DNA of 64,000 nt. Origin: an uncultured Saprospiraceae bacterium. Its GTDB lineage: Bacteria > Bacteroidota > Bacteroidia > Chitinophagales > Saprospiraceae. The DNA is taken from the NCBI GenBank assembly GCA_937921825.1, contig CAKZVK010000061.1:45200-109199 (forward strand), in the 5' to 3' direction. The position numbers and the translations under genes were made by a program. The notes below the pieces were generated by a model. The model was not told the DNA's origin, did no database searches, and saw nothing but the letters and a program-made list of their open reading frames with translations. Below are positions 27,950 to 38,103 of the stretch, in pieces (position 1 is the stretch's first letter; the number at the start of each line of letters is the position of its first letter).

Positions 27950-29728
27950 TTATTCTAGTACAATTTCATGAACAGCTTTTCCTGTGCTGATCATCGGAAA
28001 TACATTTTCCTCTTTGACACAGGAGACATGTAATAAGTATGGGCCATCATGAGCCAGCATTTGTTGTATGCCTGCTTTCAGATCTTTGGCATCACTTACT
28101 GAATGCCCAGGGACACCAAAACCTTCTGCGATTTTTATAAAGTCAGGATTCTGTAGTTCTACAAATGAATACCGCCTATCAAAAAACAACTCTTGCCACT
28201 GGCGTACCATACCCAAGTAGTTATTATCAAGTAACAATATCTTGACAGCTACGCCATACTGACTACATACGCCGAGTTCTTGTAGGGTCATCTGAAAACC
28301 ACCATCTCCACAGACACAGATGACTTCTTTTTCAGGTCTTCCCATTTTGGCACCTATTGCAGCAGGTAATCCAAAGCCCATTGTACCAGCCCCACCAGAA
28401 GAAACCCATAAGTTACGATCGCTGTAATCATAATATCTAGCTGCCAGCATTTGATGCTGCCCCACGTCAGTAACCACTATCGCCTTACCTTCTGTTTGTC
28501 TGGAAGTCTCATGAATAGCCTGGGCCATCTTGATTGGGCCTTTCGTCAGTTTAGCTAAGTCTTTCGAGATAACTTTCTGTTGTTCTTTTTTATCGCAAGC
28601 TCTAAACTCTTTAAGCCATGAGGTATAATTTTTTTTCTTGAGCTTTCTATGTAAGGCTTCGATGGCTACCTTGGCATCAGCAATGATAGGGACGTCTACT
28701 TCTACGTTTTTATTTATCTCAGAAGGATCGATTTCTATATGTATCTTCTTTGCTTGTGTCGCATAACGAGAGAGGTCGCCAGTCACTCTATCATCAAAGC
28801 GCATACCTATGGCTATGAGTAGGTCACATTCGTTAGTCTTGACATTAGGACCATAGTTACCATGCATGCCCAGCATACCCACGAATAATGGATGATCATT
28901 ATTCAAAGTAGACAAGCCGTGTATAGTAGCCGCTACAGGAATTCCCGTCTTCTCTACGAATTTTTGAAACTCAGCATGTGCTTCAGAAATCTGTATACCA
29001 TGACCTGCCAGTATTAAAGGTTTCTTAGCCGCATTGATAAGCTTCGCAGCAGCACTGATAGCTGTAGGGTCCAGCTTCTGCTGAGGAAAATATGACCGTA
29101 TTTTCTTTGTCTTTTTATAACTGAACTCAGCCTTAGCTATCTGCGCATCTTTGGTGATATCTATCAGCACTGGACCTGGTCGCCCAGAATTGGCTATGAA
29201 GAAAGCCTTTGATATAATCTCTGGAATTTCCTTGACATCCGTGATCTGATAATTCCATTTTGTGATAGAGGTTGTACAACCAATGACGTCGACTTCCTGA
29301 AAAGCATCAGTCCCTAGCAACTTACTATACACCTGGCCAGTAATGCATACAAGTGGCGTAGAATCCATCAGAGCATCAGCAAGTCCAGTAAATAAATTTG
29401 TAGCTCCAGGACCAGAAGTCGCAAAGCAAACGCCAGTCTGTCTTGTTACTCTTGCAAAGCCTTGTGCGGCATGGATAGCCCCTTGTTCATGTCTAGTAAG
29501 CACATGATGTATCTTTTTCTGATAGTCATACAATGCATCGTAGATAGGCATGATCGCTCCTCCAGGATAACCATAGACGAGATTAACTTTTTCTTTCTGC
29601 AAGCATTTTAGCACAGCTTCGGCACCAGATATTTTTATAGCTTTCTTTCGCTTAGCTGGCTTTGCTTTTGCGACAGCATCCCTACGGATTTTAGTCGTAG
29701 CCGTATACTGTGATTTACTAGTTGCCAT
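27950..29728 (-). CDS. ilvB: Acetolactate synthase large (catalytic) subunit
   Basis: The ThDP enzyme condenses pyruvate with pyruvate or 2-oxobutanoate. The 592 residues include the catalytic Glu region ([15 protein letters not shown] then [15 protein letters not shown]), the FAD/central domain and the ThDP motif [13 protein letters not shown]...NN. An extra N-terminal tail of about 30 Lys/Arg/Ala-rich residues ([18 protein letters not shown]) precedes the usual family start and is unusual. A later start is possible but no good internal ATG is close. It lies 18 bases after ilvD. Confidence 0.96.
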   Translation of the reverse strand: MATSKSQYTATTKIRRDAVAKAKPAKRKKAIKISGAEAVLKCLQKEKVNLVYGYPGGAIMPIYDALYDYQKKIHHVLTRHEQGAIHAAQGFARVTRQTGVCFATSGPGATNLFTGLADALMDSTPLVCITGQVYSKLLGTDAFQEVDVIGCTTSITKWNYQITDVKEIPEIISKAFFIANSGRPGPVLIDITKDAQIAKAEFSYKKTKKIRSYFPQQKLDPTAISAAAKLINAAKKPLILAGHGIQISEAHAEFQKFVEKTGIPVAATIHGLSTLNNDHPLFVGMLGMHGNYGPNVKTNECDLLIAIGMRFDDRVTGDLSRYATQAKKIHIEIDPSEINKNVEVDVPIIADAKVAIEALHRKLKKKNYTSWLKEFRACDKKEQQKVISKDLAKLTKGPIKMAQAIHETSRQTEGKAIVVTDVGQHQMLAARYYDYSDRNLWVSSGGAGTMGFGLPAAIGAKMGRPEKEVICVCGDGGFQMTLQELGVCSQYGVAVKILLLDNNYLGMVRQWQELFFDRRYSFVELQNPDFIKIAEGFGVPGHSVSDAKDLKAGIQQMLAHDGPYLLHVSCVKEENVFPMISTGKAVHEIVLE

Positions 29729-29746
29729 ATCTTTTTGTTTTCACAT

Positions 29747-31420
29747 CTAAAATTCATCCGTTACACAGCCTTCGCTAGCTGTAGCAACTATATGCCTATA
29801 TTTTTTCAATACCCCTGAAATCTTCTTCTGAGGATGTTTCATTTTCCTGAATCGTGCAGCTATCTCTTTCTTAGGCACTAGGAGTTCTAGCTTATTCTTT
29901 TTGGCATCGATAGAAATAAGGTCTCCATTCTTCACTATTGCTAAGAGTCCACCACTGTAAGCCTCTGGTGTAATATGTCCTACTACAAATCCATGCGTTC
30001 CACCAGAAAATCGACCATCAGTAATTAGTGCTACATCTTTACCCAGCCCTGCGCCCATCACGAGGGAAGTAGGTTTTAGCATTTCGGGCATACCAGGACC
30101 CCCTTTCGGTCCGCAGTATCGGATGACGATGACTTCTCCCTTCTTTACTTTTTTAGCTTGGATCGCTTTATTAGCAGCTGTCTCAGAATTAAAGACTTTA
30201 GCTTTGCCCGAAAATTGTAGACCCTCTTTTCCTGTAATTTTCGCAACGGCGCCTTCAGTCGCTAGATTACCATAAAGAATGTTGAGATGGCTGCTTTCTT
30301 TTACTGGCTGCTTAAAAGAGTGAATGACTTTCTGTCCTCTTTTCAATCCTTTGACCTTCGACAGATTCTGTGCAATCGTCTTGCCCGTTACTGTCATACA
30401 ATCTCCATGCAAGTAACCTTCTTTCAGCATCATTTTCATGACAGCAGGAATACCTCCTACTTTATGTAGGTCCTCCATGACGTATTGTCCACTCGGTTTC
30501 AGATCCGCTAAGAACGGCGTAATTTTTCCTAGTCTTGAAAAGTCCTTGAGACTGATTTTGACACCGACAGATTTTGCCATAGCTATAAGATGCATGACTC
30601 CATTAGTAGAACCACCTAGAACTATAATCAACCTTATAGCATTTTCGAAAGCCTTCTTAGTCATAATATCACGAGGCTTGATATCCTTCTTCATGAGTTG
30701 CATCACGGCTTTACCGATATCGTGCAACTCTGCTTGTTTATCTTTACTGGTCGCGGGATTAGATGAGCTATAGGGTAGGCTCATACCGAGCGCTTCTATA
30801 GCTGAGGCCATTGTATTGGCTGTGTACATACCACCACAAGCACCGGGACCTGGGCAAGCGTTTCTAATGACAGCCTTGAATGCTTTCTCTGTAATCTCTC
30901 CAGCCACTTTCTGTCCTAATGCTTCGAAGGCAGAGACGATATCTAGCTTTTTATTAGCGACACAACCAGGGCTTATCGTCCCTCCATACACCATAATTGC
31001 TGGGCGATTAAGTCTACCCATGGCCATGATTGCTGCAGGCATATTTTTGTCACAACCCACTACTGCCACCATACTGTCATACCACTGTGCAGACATTACC
31101 GTTTCTATACTATCTGCTATAATATCTCTCGACACAAGCGAATAATTCATGCCACTTGTACCCATAGAGATCCCATCACTAACGCCTATAGTATGAAAGA
31201 TTAGACCTATCAGCTTTTGTTTATTGATACTGCCCTTAATACTCTTTGCTAGGTCGTTCAGATGCATGTTACAGGGATTACCTTCCCAGCCCGTACTAAC
31301 GATACCTACCTGCGGTTTTTTCAGATCAGCAGGGCTGAGTCCTATTGCATGCAGCATGGCCTGAGCTGCAGGCTGTGTAGGATCAGAGGTTACATGCTTA
31401 CTATATTTGTTTAATTCCAT
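29747..31420 (-). CDS. ilvD: Dihydroxy-acid dehydratase
   Basis: An iron-sulfur enzyme that dehydrates dihydroxy acids to 2-oxo acids. Fe-S and substrate motifs are [38 protein letters not shown] and [11 protein letters not shown]. The ORF track starts at 31447, but the family N-terminus (NKYSK...PAAQAML) and the attenuator, whose U-run ends at 31448, favour MELNKYSKH at 31420, giving 557 residues. It is the first gene after the leader peptide and attenuator and heads the ilvD-B-N-C-A group. Confidence 0.95.
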   Translation of the reverse strand: MELNKYSKHVTSDPTQPAAQAMLHAIGLSPADLKKPQVGIVSTGWEGNPCNMHLNDLAKSIKGSINKQKLIGLIFHTIGVSDGISMGTSGMNYSLVSRDIIADSIETVMSAQWYDSMVAVVGCDKNMPAAIMAMGRLNRPAIMVYGGTISPGCVANKKLDIVSAFEALGQKVAGEITEKAFKAVIRNACPGPGACGGMYTANTMASAIEALGMSLPYSSSNPATSKDKQAELHDIGKAVMQLMKKDIKPRDIMTKKAFENAIRLIIVLGGSTNGVMHLIAMAKSVGVKISLKDFSRLGKITPFLADLKPSGQYVMEDLHKVGGIPAVMKMMLKEGYLHGDCMTVTGKTIAQNLSKVKGLKRGQKVIHSFKQPVKESSHLNILYGNLATEGAVAKITGKEGLQFSGKAKVFNSETAANKAIQAKKVKKGEVIVIRYCGPKGGPGMPEMLKPTSLVMGAGLGKDVALITDGRFSGGTHGFVVGHITPEAYSGGLLAIVKNGDLISIDAKKNKLELLVPKKEIAARFRKMKHPQKKISGVLKKYRHIVATASEGCVTDEF

Positions 31421-31447
31421 TGCTTTTCTTAGTGTAGAATACCGCAT

Positions 31448-31480
31448 AAAAAAAGAGCCACTCTCTAGGAGAATGGCTCT
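31448..31480 (-). terminator. ilv attenuator terminator hairpin
   Basis: On the minus strand AGAGCCATTCTC-CTA-GAGAGTGGCTCT forms a 12-bp stem (one G-U) with a 3-base loop, followed directly by seven T. It ends just before the ilvD coding region. A terminator at this place, after a leader peptide full of the pathway products, indicates transcription attenuation. Confidence 0.9.
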
Positions 31481-31513
31481 GTTATCTTTATGTAACTATA
31501 TATCACTCTCCTA
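31466..31513 (-). promoter_or_regulatory. Predicted antiterminator pairing in the ilv leader
   Basis: TAGGAGA (31507-31513 on the minus strand) lies directly after the leader stop codon and is perfectly complementary to TCTCCTA (31466-31472), the inner arm and loop of the terminator. A ribosome stalled at Ile/Val codons would leave TAGGAGA free to pair and break the terminator. A ribosome at the stop codon would cover it. This is the classic attenuation logic; the pairing is seen, the mechanism inferred. Confidence 0.7.
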
Positions 31514-31570
31514 TCAGGTCTGCACGACGCTAATAATGATGACAGTGATTATAATTATTATTGTTTTCAT
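31514..31570 (-). CDS. ilv operon leader peptide
   Basis: This gene is too short for the ORF track. Eighteen codons read MKTIIIIITVIIISVVQT and stop: eight Ile, three Val and three Thr, exactly the products and precursor of the downstream ilvDBNCA genes. It ends 34 bases before the terminator hairpin of the attenuator. It should act as a sensor of charged tRNA-Ile and tRNA-Val, as the E. coli ilvL peptide does. There is no leucine codon, unlike E. coli ilvL. Confidence 0.85.
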   Translation of the reverse strand: MKTIIIIITVIIISVVQT

Positions 31571-31589
31571 TAGATTTTTTAAAACATTT

Positions 31590-31597
31590 CAAATGTA
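31590..31597 (-). promoter_or_regulatory. Possible promoter -7 element of the ilv leader
   Basis: TACATTTG on the minus strand fits the Bacteroidota -7 consensus TAnnTTTG and lies 20 bases before the leader ATG. No clear -33 TTTG was seen at the right distance. If real, ilvDBNCA can be transcribed separately from the leu genes. Confidence 0.45.
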
Positions 31598-31688
31598 GAA
31601 CAAAAGATCGTCTAAGTAAAGTCCCATTCATAAATAAATTCTTTAATCTCCAAAAGGACAATTTCTAATCACGTCCTCATTATTGCAC

Positions 31689-32777
31689 CTAGGGATTAAG
31701 ATTTCTAACGGTGGAGTGCATGCTCTGACCTCTTATCAGATTACACAAAGCTTTTCCTACTTCGGAGCATTTGCTCGCATCTTCCTTATTTATGTCTTCG
31801 GTAGTAATGTTTAGTCTGATACAGTCTTCTACTGCTGCCTCTACTATTGTAGCTTCCTTAGCCATTCCAAAATCTCTGAGCATCATCGCTACAGACAGAA
31901 CAGTTGCAATCGGGTTAGCGATGTCTTTGCCTTTAGCTTGTGGATAAGAACCATGCACGGGTTCATACAAGCGATACTTAGTTCCAAATGACGCTGAAGG
32001 CAATAGGCCTATAGACCCCCCAAGGATACTCGCTTCATCAGATAGAATATCACCGAACATATTAGAAGTCAGGATGACGTCAAACTGACTAGGATTCAGA
32101 ATTAATTGCATCGCCGCATTATCCACAAAGAGATAACTCACCTCTACCTCTGGATAATGTGCAGACATTTCTTGTACCACCTTCCGCCACAGACGTGAGG
32201 TTTCTAAGACATTGGCCTTATCTACAAGGCATAACTTGTGACGCCTTCTCGTGGCTTCGTCAAAAGCCAATTTTGCAACTCTCTCTATTTCTCCCTTGTT
32301 ATAACTGCATAGATCAGAGGCACTGTTTGCCCCTTTGGTCTTTTCACCAAAATAGATACCGCCTGTGAGTTCTCTATAGATAACCATATCCACATTCTGA
32401 AGTCGTTCACTTTTGAGTGGAGACAAATGCTCTAAGGTCGTATAAATTTTAACGGGCCTGACATTGGTAAATAGCCCTAACGTCTTTCTGATTTTCAACA
32501 AACCTTGCTCAGGTCGGACCGCAGCATCAGGATTATTATCAAACTTAGGGTCACCTATAGCCCCTAGCAAAACGGCATCTGCTTGCTCACAGATATCTAC
32601 TGTCTCCTGTGGGAGTGGATCACCCGTATTATCTATAGCTACACCGCCCATATCTGCAAACTGATAATGGAACCTATGTCCAAATCTGTCAGCAACTGCT
32701 TCAAGGACATGAATAGCTTCATTGACTATTTCAGGTCCGATACCATCTCCTTTTAATACTGCTATATTCTTTTCCAT
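31689..32777 (-). CDS. leuB: 3-isopropylmalate dehydrogenase
   Basis: It oxidises and decarboxylates 3-isopropylmalate with NAD+. Motifs include AVLKGDGIGPEIVNEAI, YRELTGGIYFG and the metal-binding SNMFGDILSDEAS. The ORF track starts at 32786 (MYKMEKN...), overlapping leuD by 8 bases. The family N-terminus favours the second ATG at 32777, one base after the leuD stop. It is the last of the leuA-C-D-B genes, followed by 118 bases and the ilv leader. Confidence 0.96.
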   Translation of the reverse strand: MEKNIAVLKGDGIGPEIVNEAIHVLEAVADRFGHRFHYQFADMGGVAIDNTGDPLPQETVDICEQADAVLLGAIGDPKFDNNPDAAVRPEQGLLKIRKTLGLFTNVRPVKIYTTLEHLSPLKSERLQNVDMVIYRELTGGIYFGEKTKGANSASDLCSYNKGEIERVAKLAFDEATRRRHKLCLVDKANVLETSRLWRKVVQEMSAHYPEVEVSYLFVDNAAMQLILNPSQFDVILTSNMFGDILSDEASILGGSIGLLPSASFGTKYRLYEPVHGSYPQAKGKDIANPIATVLSVAMMLRDFGMAKEATIVEAAVEDCIRLNITTEDINKEDASKCSEVGKALCNLIRGQSMHSTVRNLNP

Positions 32778-32778
32778 C

Positions 32779-33366
32779 TTATACATTTTGCTTTTGTTCG
32801 AAGGCTGTTATATCTTCTTTCATATTTAGCAGGTAATCTATATCGTCATAACCATTAAGGAGGCATTCTTTCTTGTAGGCATCTATTTCAAACTGAATAC
32901 TTATCCCTGCGGAATCAAACAACACTTGATTAGGCAAGTCAACAGAAAATACCGTTTCTGGATTCTCTTCTATTTTTCTAAATATTCTGTCTAACTGAGC
33001 ATCGCTTACAGTTATAGGGAGGATGCCATTATTCAAGGCATTGCCCTTAAAAATGTCTGCGAAGAAACTTGACACAACTACTCTGAAACCATAATCGCCC
33101 AATGCCCAAGCGGCATGCTCTCTACTAGACCCACAACCAAAATTTCTACCTGCTACGAGTATCTGACCTTGGTAGATTTTATTATTCAGCACAAAGCCTT
33201 CTATCTCTTTATCACTTTTGTCATAACGCCAATCACGGAATAGGTTCTCACCAAAACCTTCCTTAGATATCCCCTTTAGAAATCTTGCGGGTATAATCTG
33301 ATCAGTATCGATATCTTCTATCGGCAGTGGAACCGCCGAGGAGCTCAGTTGATTTAGCTTTTCCAT
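32779..33366 (-). CDS. leuD: 3-isopropylmalate dehydratase small subunit
   Basis: The 195-residue swivelling subunit of isopropylmalate isomerase. The family signature [22 protein letters not shown] is present, and [13 protein letters not shown] is at the N-terminus. It pairs with LeuC. The start codon follows the leuC stop with no gap, so translation is probably coupled. Confidence 0.96.
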   Translation of the reverse strand: MEKLNQLSSSAVPLPIEDIDTDQIIPARFLKGISKEGFGENLFRDWRYDKSDKEIEGFVLNNKIYQGQILVAGRNFGCGSSREHAAWALGDYGFRVVVSSFFADIFKGNALNNGILPITVSDAQLDRIFRKIEENPETVFSVDLPNQVLFDSAGISIQFEIDAYKKECLLNGYDDIDYLLNMKEDITAFEQKQNV

Positions 33367-34749
33367 TTAGTTTAAAAATTTTCTAACATCTACAATTTTA
33401 CCTTCTATCGCCGCCGCAGCAGCCATCAGTGGACTGGCTAGGATCGTTCTTGCTCCAGGTCCTTGCCGTCCCTCGAAGTTTCTATTGGAAGTAGAGATAC
33501 AATATTCTCCACTAGGGATTTTATCTTCATTCATACCGAGGCAGGCAGAACAGCCTGGCTGGCGTAATTCGAATCCAGCCGCTTCAAAGATTTTATCTAG
33601 TCCTTCCTCTTTAGCTTGCTGCTCTACTTTCTTAGATCCTGGCACGATCATAACCTGAACATCAGGTGACTTTATCTTGCCTTCTACAAAATCAGCTACT
33701 TGGCGTAGGTCTTCTATACGAGAGTTTGTACAGCTGCCGATGAATACGTGTTGGATAACTTTCCCTTCTAGCTTTTCACCTGATCTTAAATCCATATACG
33801 CTAGAGACTTCTTAAAAGAATCCGATTCCTGATCAGGAATACCTTCTGCTATCCCTATGCCCATACCTGGATTCGTACCATAAGTAACCATAGGGCTTAT
33901 ATTATGTGCAGAGAATTCCAGCTCTTTATCAAAAACGGCATCAGCATCAGTGGCTAAGCTTTTCCACTGCGCTACTTTCTCATCAAAGGCAGGACCCGCA
34001 GGAACAAATTCTCTCCCTCGCAAATATTCATAGGTAGTTTCGTCTGGAGCGATCAGTCCACCACGAGCGCCCATCTCGATACTCATATTGCAAATGGTCA
34101 TTCTAGCTTCCATAGACAAGGAAGTAATTGCCGTTCCAGCATACTCAACAAAATAGCCTGTACAGCCCCCGACACCAAGCTTAGAAATTAAATATAGAAT
34201 GATATCCTTAGAGCTAACACCTGTCTGCAACTCTCCGTCTACTGTAATACGTAAGCGCTTTGGCTTCTTAAGAATAAGACACTGTGTGGACAGTACTTGT
34301 TCTACCTGACTTGTTCCGATCCCAAAAGCAATAGCCCCAAAAGCGCCATGCGTAGAAGTATGACTGTCACCACAGACCATCGTCTTACCAGGTTGGGTAA
34401 TGCCTAATTCTGGACCGATGACATGCACAATACCTTGCTTTTCATGTCCTAGGCCATAGAGCTCTACACCAAATTCCTTGCAGTTTTCTATTAAGGTATC
34501 TACTTGCTTTCTGGAAAGTGCTTCTTGGATGGGTAGGTGTTGGTCTTTGGTGGGGACATTATGATCTGCCGTGGCATGGGTCTGAGATTTTCTAAATACC
34601 CCGATACCCCTTGCTTTCATTCCTGCGAAAGCTTGGGGGGAAGTGACCTCATGGATAAAATGATTATCGATATAGATTACTTCTCTTCCACCTGCTATCT
34701 CTTTGACAACATGTGCATCCCATATCTTATCAAATAGTGTTTTTGCCAT
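33367..34749 (-). CDS. leuC: 3-isopropylmalate dehydratase large subunit
   Basis: The 460-residue aconitase-type subunit carries the 4Fe-4S cluster. Motifs are [20 protein letters not shown], then [14 protein letters not shown] and [11 protein letters not shown], which supply the cluster cysteines. It works with LeuD to isomerise 2- to 3-isopropylmalate. It is separated from leuA by 365 bases holding a 118-bp tandem repeat, so it may have its own promoter. Confidence 0.97.
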   Translation of the reverse strand: MAKTLFDKIWDAHVVKEIAGGREVIYIDNHFIHEVTSPQAFAGMKARGIGVFRKSQTHATADHNVPTKDQHLPIQEALSRKQVDTLIENCKEFGVELYGLGHEKQGIVHVIGPELGITQPGKTMVCGDSHTSTHGAFGAIAFGIGTSQVEQVLSTQCLILKKPKRLRITVDGELQTGVSSKDIILYLISKLGVGGCTGYFVEYAGTAITSLSMEARMTICNMSIEMGARGGLIAPDETTYEYLRGREFVPAGPAFDEKVAQWKSLATDADAVFDKELEFSAHNISPMVTYGTNPGMGIGIAEGIPDQESDSFKKSLAYMDLRSGEKLEGKVIQHVFIGSCTNSRIEDLRQVADFVEGKIKSPDVQVMIVPGSKKVEQQAKEEGLDKIFEAAGFELRQPGCSACLGMNEDKIPSGEYCISTSNRNFEGRQGPGARTILASPLMAAAAAIEGKIVDVRKFLN

Positions 34750-34795
34750 TTGTTTTTTCTTTAATCTTTTTGGTTGTCACTTCCCGCCTGCCCTC

Positions 34796-35078
34796 CCGAA
34801 ACTGATGTTTCGGTTCTCTTTCTTTAAAGTGACATTTAGTCAATCTAGAGTCTCTACATGTCCCTTTCTAACTCAATGACAACATTCCATTTTCCAAACC
34901 AGGTCTCTCCACGCCGAAACTGATGTTTCGGTTCTCTCTCTTTAAAGTGACATTTAGTCAATCTAGAGTCTCTACATGTCCCTTTCTAACTCAATGACAA
35001 CATTCCATTTTCCAAATCAGGTCTCTCCACGCCGAAACTGATGTTTCGGTTCTCTCTCTTTAAAGTGACATTTAGTCA
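34796..35078. repeat. 118-bp tandem direct repeat (2.4 copies) between leuA and leuC
   Basis: The unit starts at 34796, 34914 and 35032, and the third copy breaks off after about 47 bases. Copies differ at only two or three positions. Each begins with a hairpin CCGAAAC-TGAT-GTTTCGG. No ORF of interest crosses it. It fills nearly all of the 365-bp gap between leuC and leuA. Whether it carries promoters, a processed RNA or is a recent duplication of an interspersed repeat cannot be told. Confidence 0.9.
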
Positions 35079-35114
35079 CTTTAATTGCTGCGCAACCGTT
35101 CGTTCATTCATTAA

Positions 35115-36272
35115 TTAAGCAGTTTGGAAAACGCCATCTAACATGGCCTGTAGATCACTGGTGTCCACTTCCTTTTTTCTATCTGCAAGATTTATAAAGT
35201 GCTTGTAAGCCACATCCAATTCATCTTTAGCTAGCTCGTAGCCTATCTCTTTAGCTCTGTAGGCGAGTGCCGCTCTGCCGCTTCTAGCTGTCAATACGAT
35301 AAATGATTTATCTACGCCGACTTCTGCAGGATCTATGATTTCATAATTCTCTCTGGCTTTGATGACACCATCTTGGTGTATGCCTGATGAGTGCGCAAAA
35401 GCATTTACACCGACTATAGCTTTGTTAGCCTGTACCGGCATACACATACTTTCAGAGACCAGTCGACTGAGAGGATTCAGCATACGGGTATTAATATCTG
35501 TATAATACTTGTCAGGATATCTTTGCTTGAGTATCATCACCACCTCTTCTAGGGAAGTATTGCCTGCTCTCTCGCCGATACCATTCAGTGTACATTCTAT
35601 CTGAGTAATACCATTTTCTACACCTGCTATGGAGTTAGCCGTCGCCAGTCCTAAGTCGTTATGGCAATGTGCAGAGATGATAACCTTGTCGATGCCTGCT
35701 ACATTTTCCTTTAGGTAGGCAATCTTCTCTCCATACTCATACGGAAGACAGTAACCTGTCGTGTCTGGAATATTAAGTACAGTTGCACCTGCCTTAATCA
35801 CTGCTTCCATTACCTGGGCTAGATATGCATTATCTGTACGTCCTGCATCTTCTGCATAAAATTCTACATCTTCTACAAATGATTTTGCGTAAGTGACAGC
35901 AGCAACTGCTCGCTCTATTATCTTTTCTGGCGTCGAATTGAATTTGTACTTAATGTGTTGCTCGGAAGTACCTATGCCTGTATGGATTCTTGGTCGTCGG
36001 GCATAAGTGAGTGACTCGGCTGCCACTTTTATATCCTTTTCTACGGATCTAGACAAGGCACAAATTGTGGGTTCTTTGAGCTCTCTACTGATCATTTGTA
36101 CAGCTTGGAAATCCCCTGGACTCGAAATAGGAAATCCTGCCTCTATGACATCAACGCCTAATTGCTCTAAAGCCTTAGCGACTTTTAGCTTTTCTTGATG
36201 ATTCAGCTTGCAGCCTGGAACCTGCTCTCCGTCTCTTAGAGTAGTGTCAAAAATGTGAATCTTTTGTGCCAT
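35115..36272 (-). CDS. leuA: 2-isopropylmalate synthase, short form without regulatory domain
   Basis: It condenses 2-oxoisovalerate with acetyl-CoA, the committed step to leucine. The HMGL-type TIM barrel is complete: [15 protein letters not shown], then [15 protein letters not shown] and [15 protein letters not shown]. The protein ends at 385 residues, so the roughly 130-residue C-terminal LeuA dimer domain that binds leucine in the 510-520-aa enzymes is missing. Homocitrate or citramalate synthase activity is the main alternative, but the leuCDB neighbours support LeuA. It is the first gene of the cluster. Confidence 0.9.
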   Translation of the reverse strand: MAQKIHIFDTTLRDGEQVPGCKLNHQEKLKVAKALEQLGVDVIEAGFPISSPGDFQAVQMISRELKEPTICALSRSVEKDIKVAAESLTYARRPRIHTGIGTSEQHIKYKFNSTPEKIIERAVAAVTYAKSFVEDVEFYAEDAGRTDNAYLAQVMEAVIKAGATVLNIPDTTGYCLPYEYGEKIAYLKENVAGIDKVIISAHCHNDLGLATANSIAGVENGITQIECTLNGIGERAGNTSLEEVVMILKQRYPDKYYTDINTRMLNPLSRLVSESMCMPVQANKAIVGVNAFAHSSGIHQDGVIKARENYEIIDPAEVGVDKSFIVLTARSGRAALAYRAKEIGYELAKDELDVAYKHFINLADRKKEVDTSDLQAMLDGVFQTA

Positions 36273-36503
36273 CTATAGCTATTTACGATAAGGAAATGGC
36301 TCTAAAAATATATTGATGGTAAGCCAGATGAAAATCAAGTTTCAGAACAGTTACAAACTCCAAATGACGCCAAATATTGATAACCATCTAATAATCAATT
36401 AGTTAAGCTTACCAAAATTACACCTCCAAATACCCTATATCACTGTAGCTAACTGTCTTTCAGCGCAGCGCATTATTATATCTTAGTGTCTCATTCTGTG
36501 TAG

Positions 36504-38042
36504 ATGCCAAGAGGAGTTACAGACAAGTTGGTGGCTTTGGTTAAGAGCCTAACCAAAGCCGAAAAGCGAAGCTTCAGGTTATTCGTGAACCGCAACCCTA
36601 GTGCTGGTGACAGTATGTTTATGCAACTCTTTGACCTGATACTTAAAGACCAATCTTACAATGATAAATTGGCCTTAAACAAGATAGAGGGCCTAAAGAA
36701 ATCCCAACTTTCTAACCTTAAAGCTAATCTGTACAAGCAGATTCTTTCATGTCTCAGATTGCTAGAAAGGAATAAAATAGATGAGATCCAGGTAAGAGAG
36801 CAGATTGATTACGCTAAAATTCTGTACGAAAAAGGTCTGTACAAACCTTGCCTAGAACTATTAGACAAAGCCAAAAAGCAGGCCCTAGAAATTAATTATG
36901 AGACACTAGCCTTGTCGATCCTCTACTTCGAAAAAAGAATAGAATCACAACATGTGACCCGCTCCATGTCTGCTAAAGCTGATGCACTTTCATTACAATC
37001 CAATCAGCTTCTAGAAAACATCGCACTTACAAATCAATTGTCTAATGCATCCCTCCTTTTGTATGGAAGATACTTGCGCCACGGCTACATAAAAAACAAA
37101 GAAGAATATAAGGAGCTAAAAGCGTATGTCGAAAAGTTGCTTCCAGAATTAGATTCTAATAATTTAGAATTCTACCAGAAACTATACCTCTACCAGAGCT
37201 ATGTCTGGTTCTACAATATGTGCCAAGACTTTCCTAACTACTTCAAGTATGCGATGAAATGGGTGGACCTATTTGACAAAAATCCCAAACGTAAAGCGAC
37301 GGTGACCACACCTTATATCAAAGGTCACCATAATGTGCTCAATGCCCTTTTTATGGCTGGCAAGCTAGACCGTTTCAACAAAGAATATAGACGCCTGCTA
37401 CTCTTCGACATATATCAAAAGCCCCATCCTACACAAAACGAGATATCCCTTTACTATCTCTTCAGATGGACACATTTTCTCAATAAAGTCTTTCTAAATG
37501 CTGACTACGAAACAAGCAATGAACTCGCTGAGCTAGAAAAGATAATCGCAGAAAATAGATATGGTTGGGATCTGAATAGACGCTTGGTGCTGTACTACAA
37601 ACTAGGCAGTGTTTATTTCGGGATAGGAGATCTAGATAAGACGAGGGAGTATCTGAACAAAATTACTAATAACAACTACCCTAATTTCAGAGAGGATATA
37701 CAAAGCTTTGCAAGGATGCTGAATCTGATAGCTAACTTTGACCTCGGTAATATAGAACTGGTGAACTATCGTCTGAGATCCCTCTATCGCTACCTGTCCA
37801 ATATGAAAGAACTTGGAGAAGTACAGTTAGAAATAATTAAGTTCTTACGGAAGACAACTCAGATAAAAGAAGAGGACATTAATTCTGAGTTCCAGAAACT
37901 GAAAGACAAGCTAGAGGTGATAGAGCAAAAGCCTTATGAAAAAAGACCATTCTTGTATCTAGATATAATCTCTTGGCTAGAGTCTAAGATAGAGGGGACC
38001 ACTATCAAGCAGGTGATACAAAATAAGATAACGACGGCCTAA
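36504..38042 (+). CDS. Cytosolic all-helical TPR-like protein of unknown function
   Basis: The 512-residue protein has no signal peptide or membrane segment. The N-terminus (LVALVKSLTKAEKRSFRLFV) resembles conserved Bacteroidota proteins of unknown function. The remainder is helical with TPR-like pairs (ILYEKGLYKPCLELLDKAKK, YKLGSVYFGIGDLDKTREYL). It is divergent from leuA and convergent with the T9SS protein. No catalytic motif is seen; a scaffold or regulatory role is a guess. Confidence 0.7.
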   Translation: MPRGVTDKLVALVKSLTKAEKRSFRLFVNRNPSAGDSMFMQLFDLILKDQSYNDKLALNKIEGLKKSQLSNLKANLYKQILSCLRLLERNKIDEIQVREQIDYAKILYEKGLYKPCLELLDKAKKQALEINYETLALSILYFEKRIESQHVTRSMSAKADALSLQSNQLLENIALTNQLSNASLLLYGRYLRHGYIKNKEEYKELKAYVEKLLPELDSNNLEFYQKLYLYQSYVWFYNMCQDFPNYFKYAMKWVDLFDKNPKRKATVTTPYIKGHHNVLNALFMAGKLDRFNKEYRRLLLFDIYQKPHPTQNEISLYYLFRWTHFLNKVFLNADYETSNELAELEKIIAENRYGWDLNRRLVLYYKLGSVYFGIGDLDKTREYLNKITNNNYPNFREDIQSFARMLNLIANFDLGNIELVNYRLRSLYRYLSNMKELGEVQLEIIKFLRKTTQIKEEDINSEFQKLKDKLEVIEQKPYEKRPFLYLDIISWLESKIEGTTIKQVIQNKITTA

Positions 38043-38103
38043 GTTAGTACTTAAGCTCAGCTTATATTATTAGAAAATTAGTTAGTCTTCTTAAGCGATA
38101 AGT

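Noticed and set aside
31407-31598. 63-aa plus-strand ORF over the leuB-ilvD gap
   Set aside because: It is antisense to the leader peptide and attenuator, which explain the region better.
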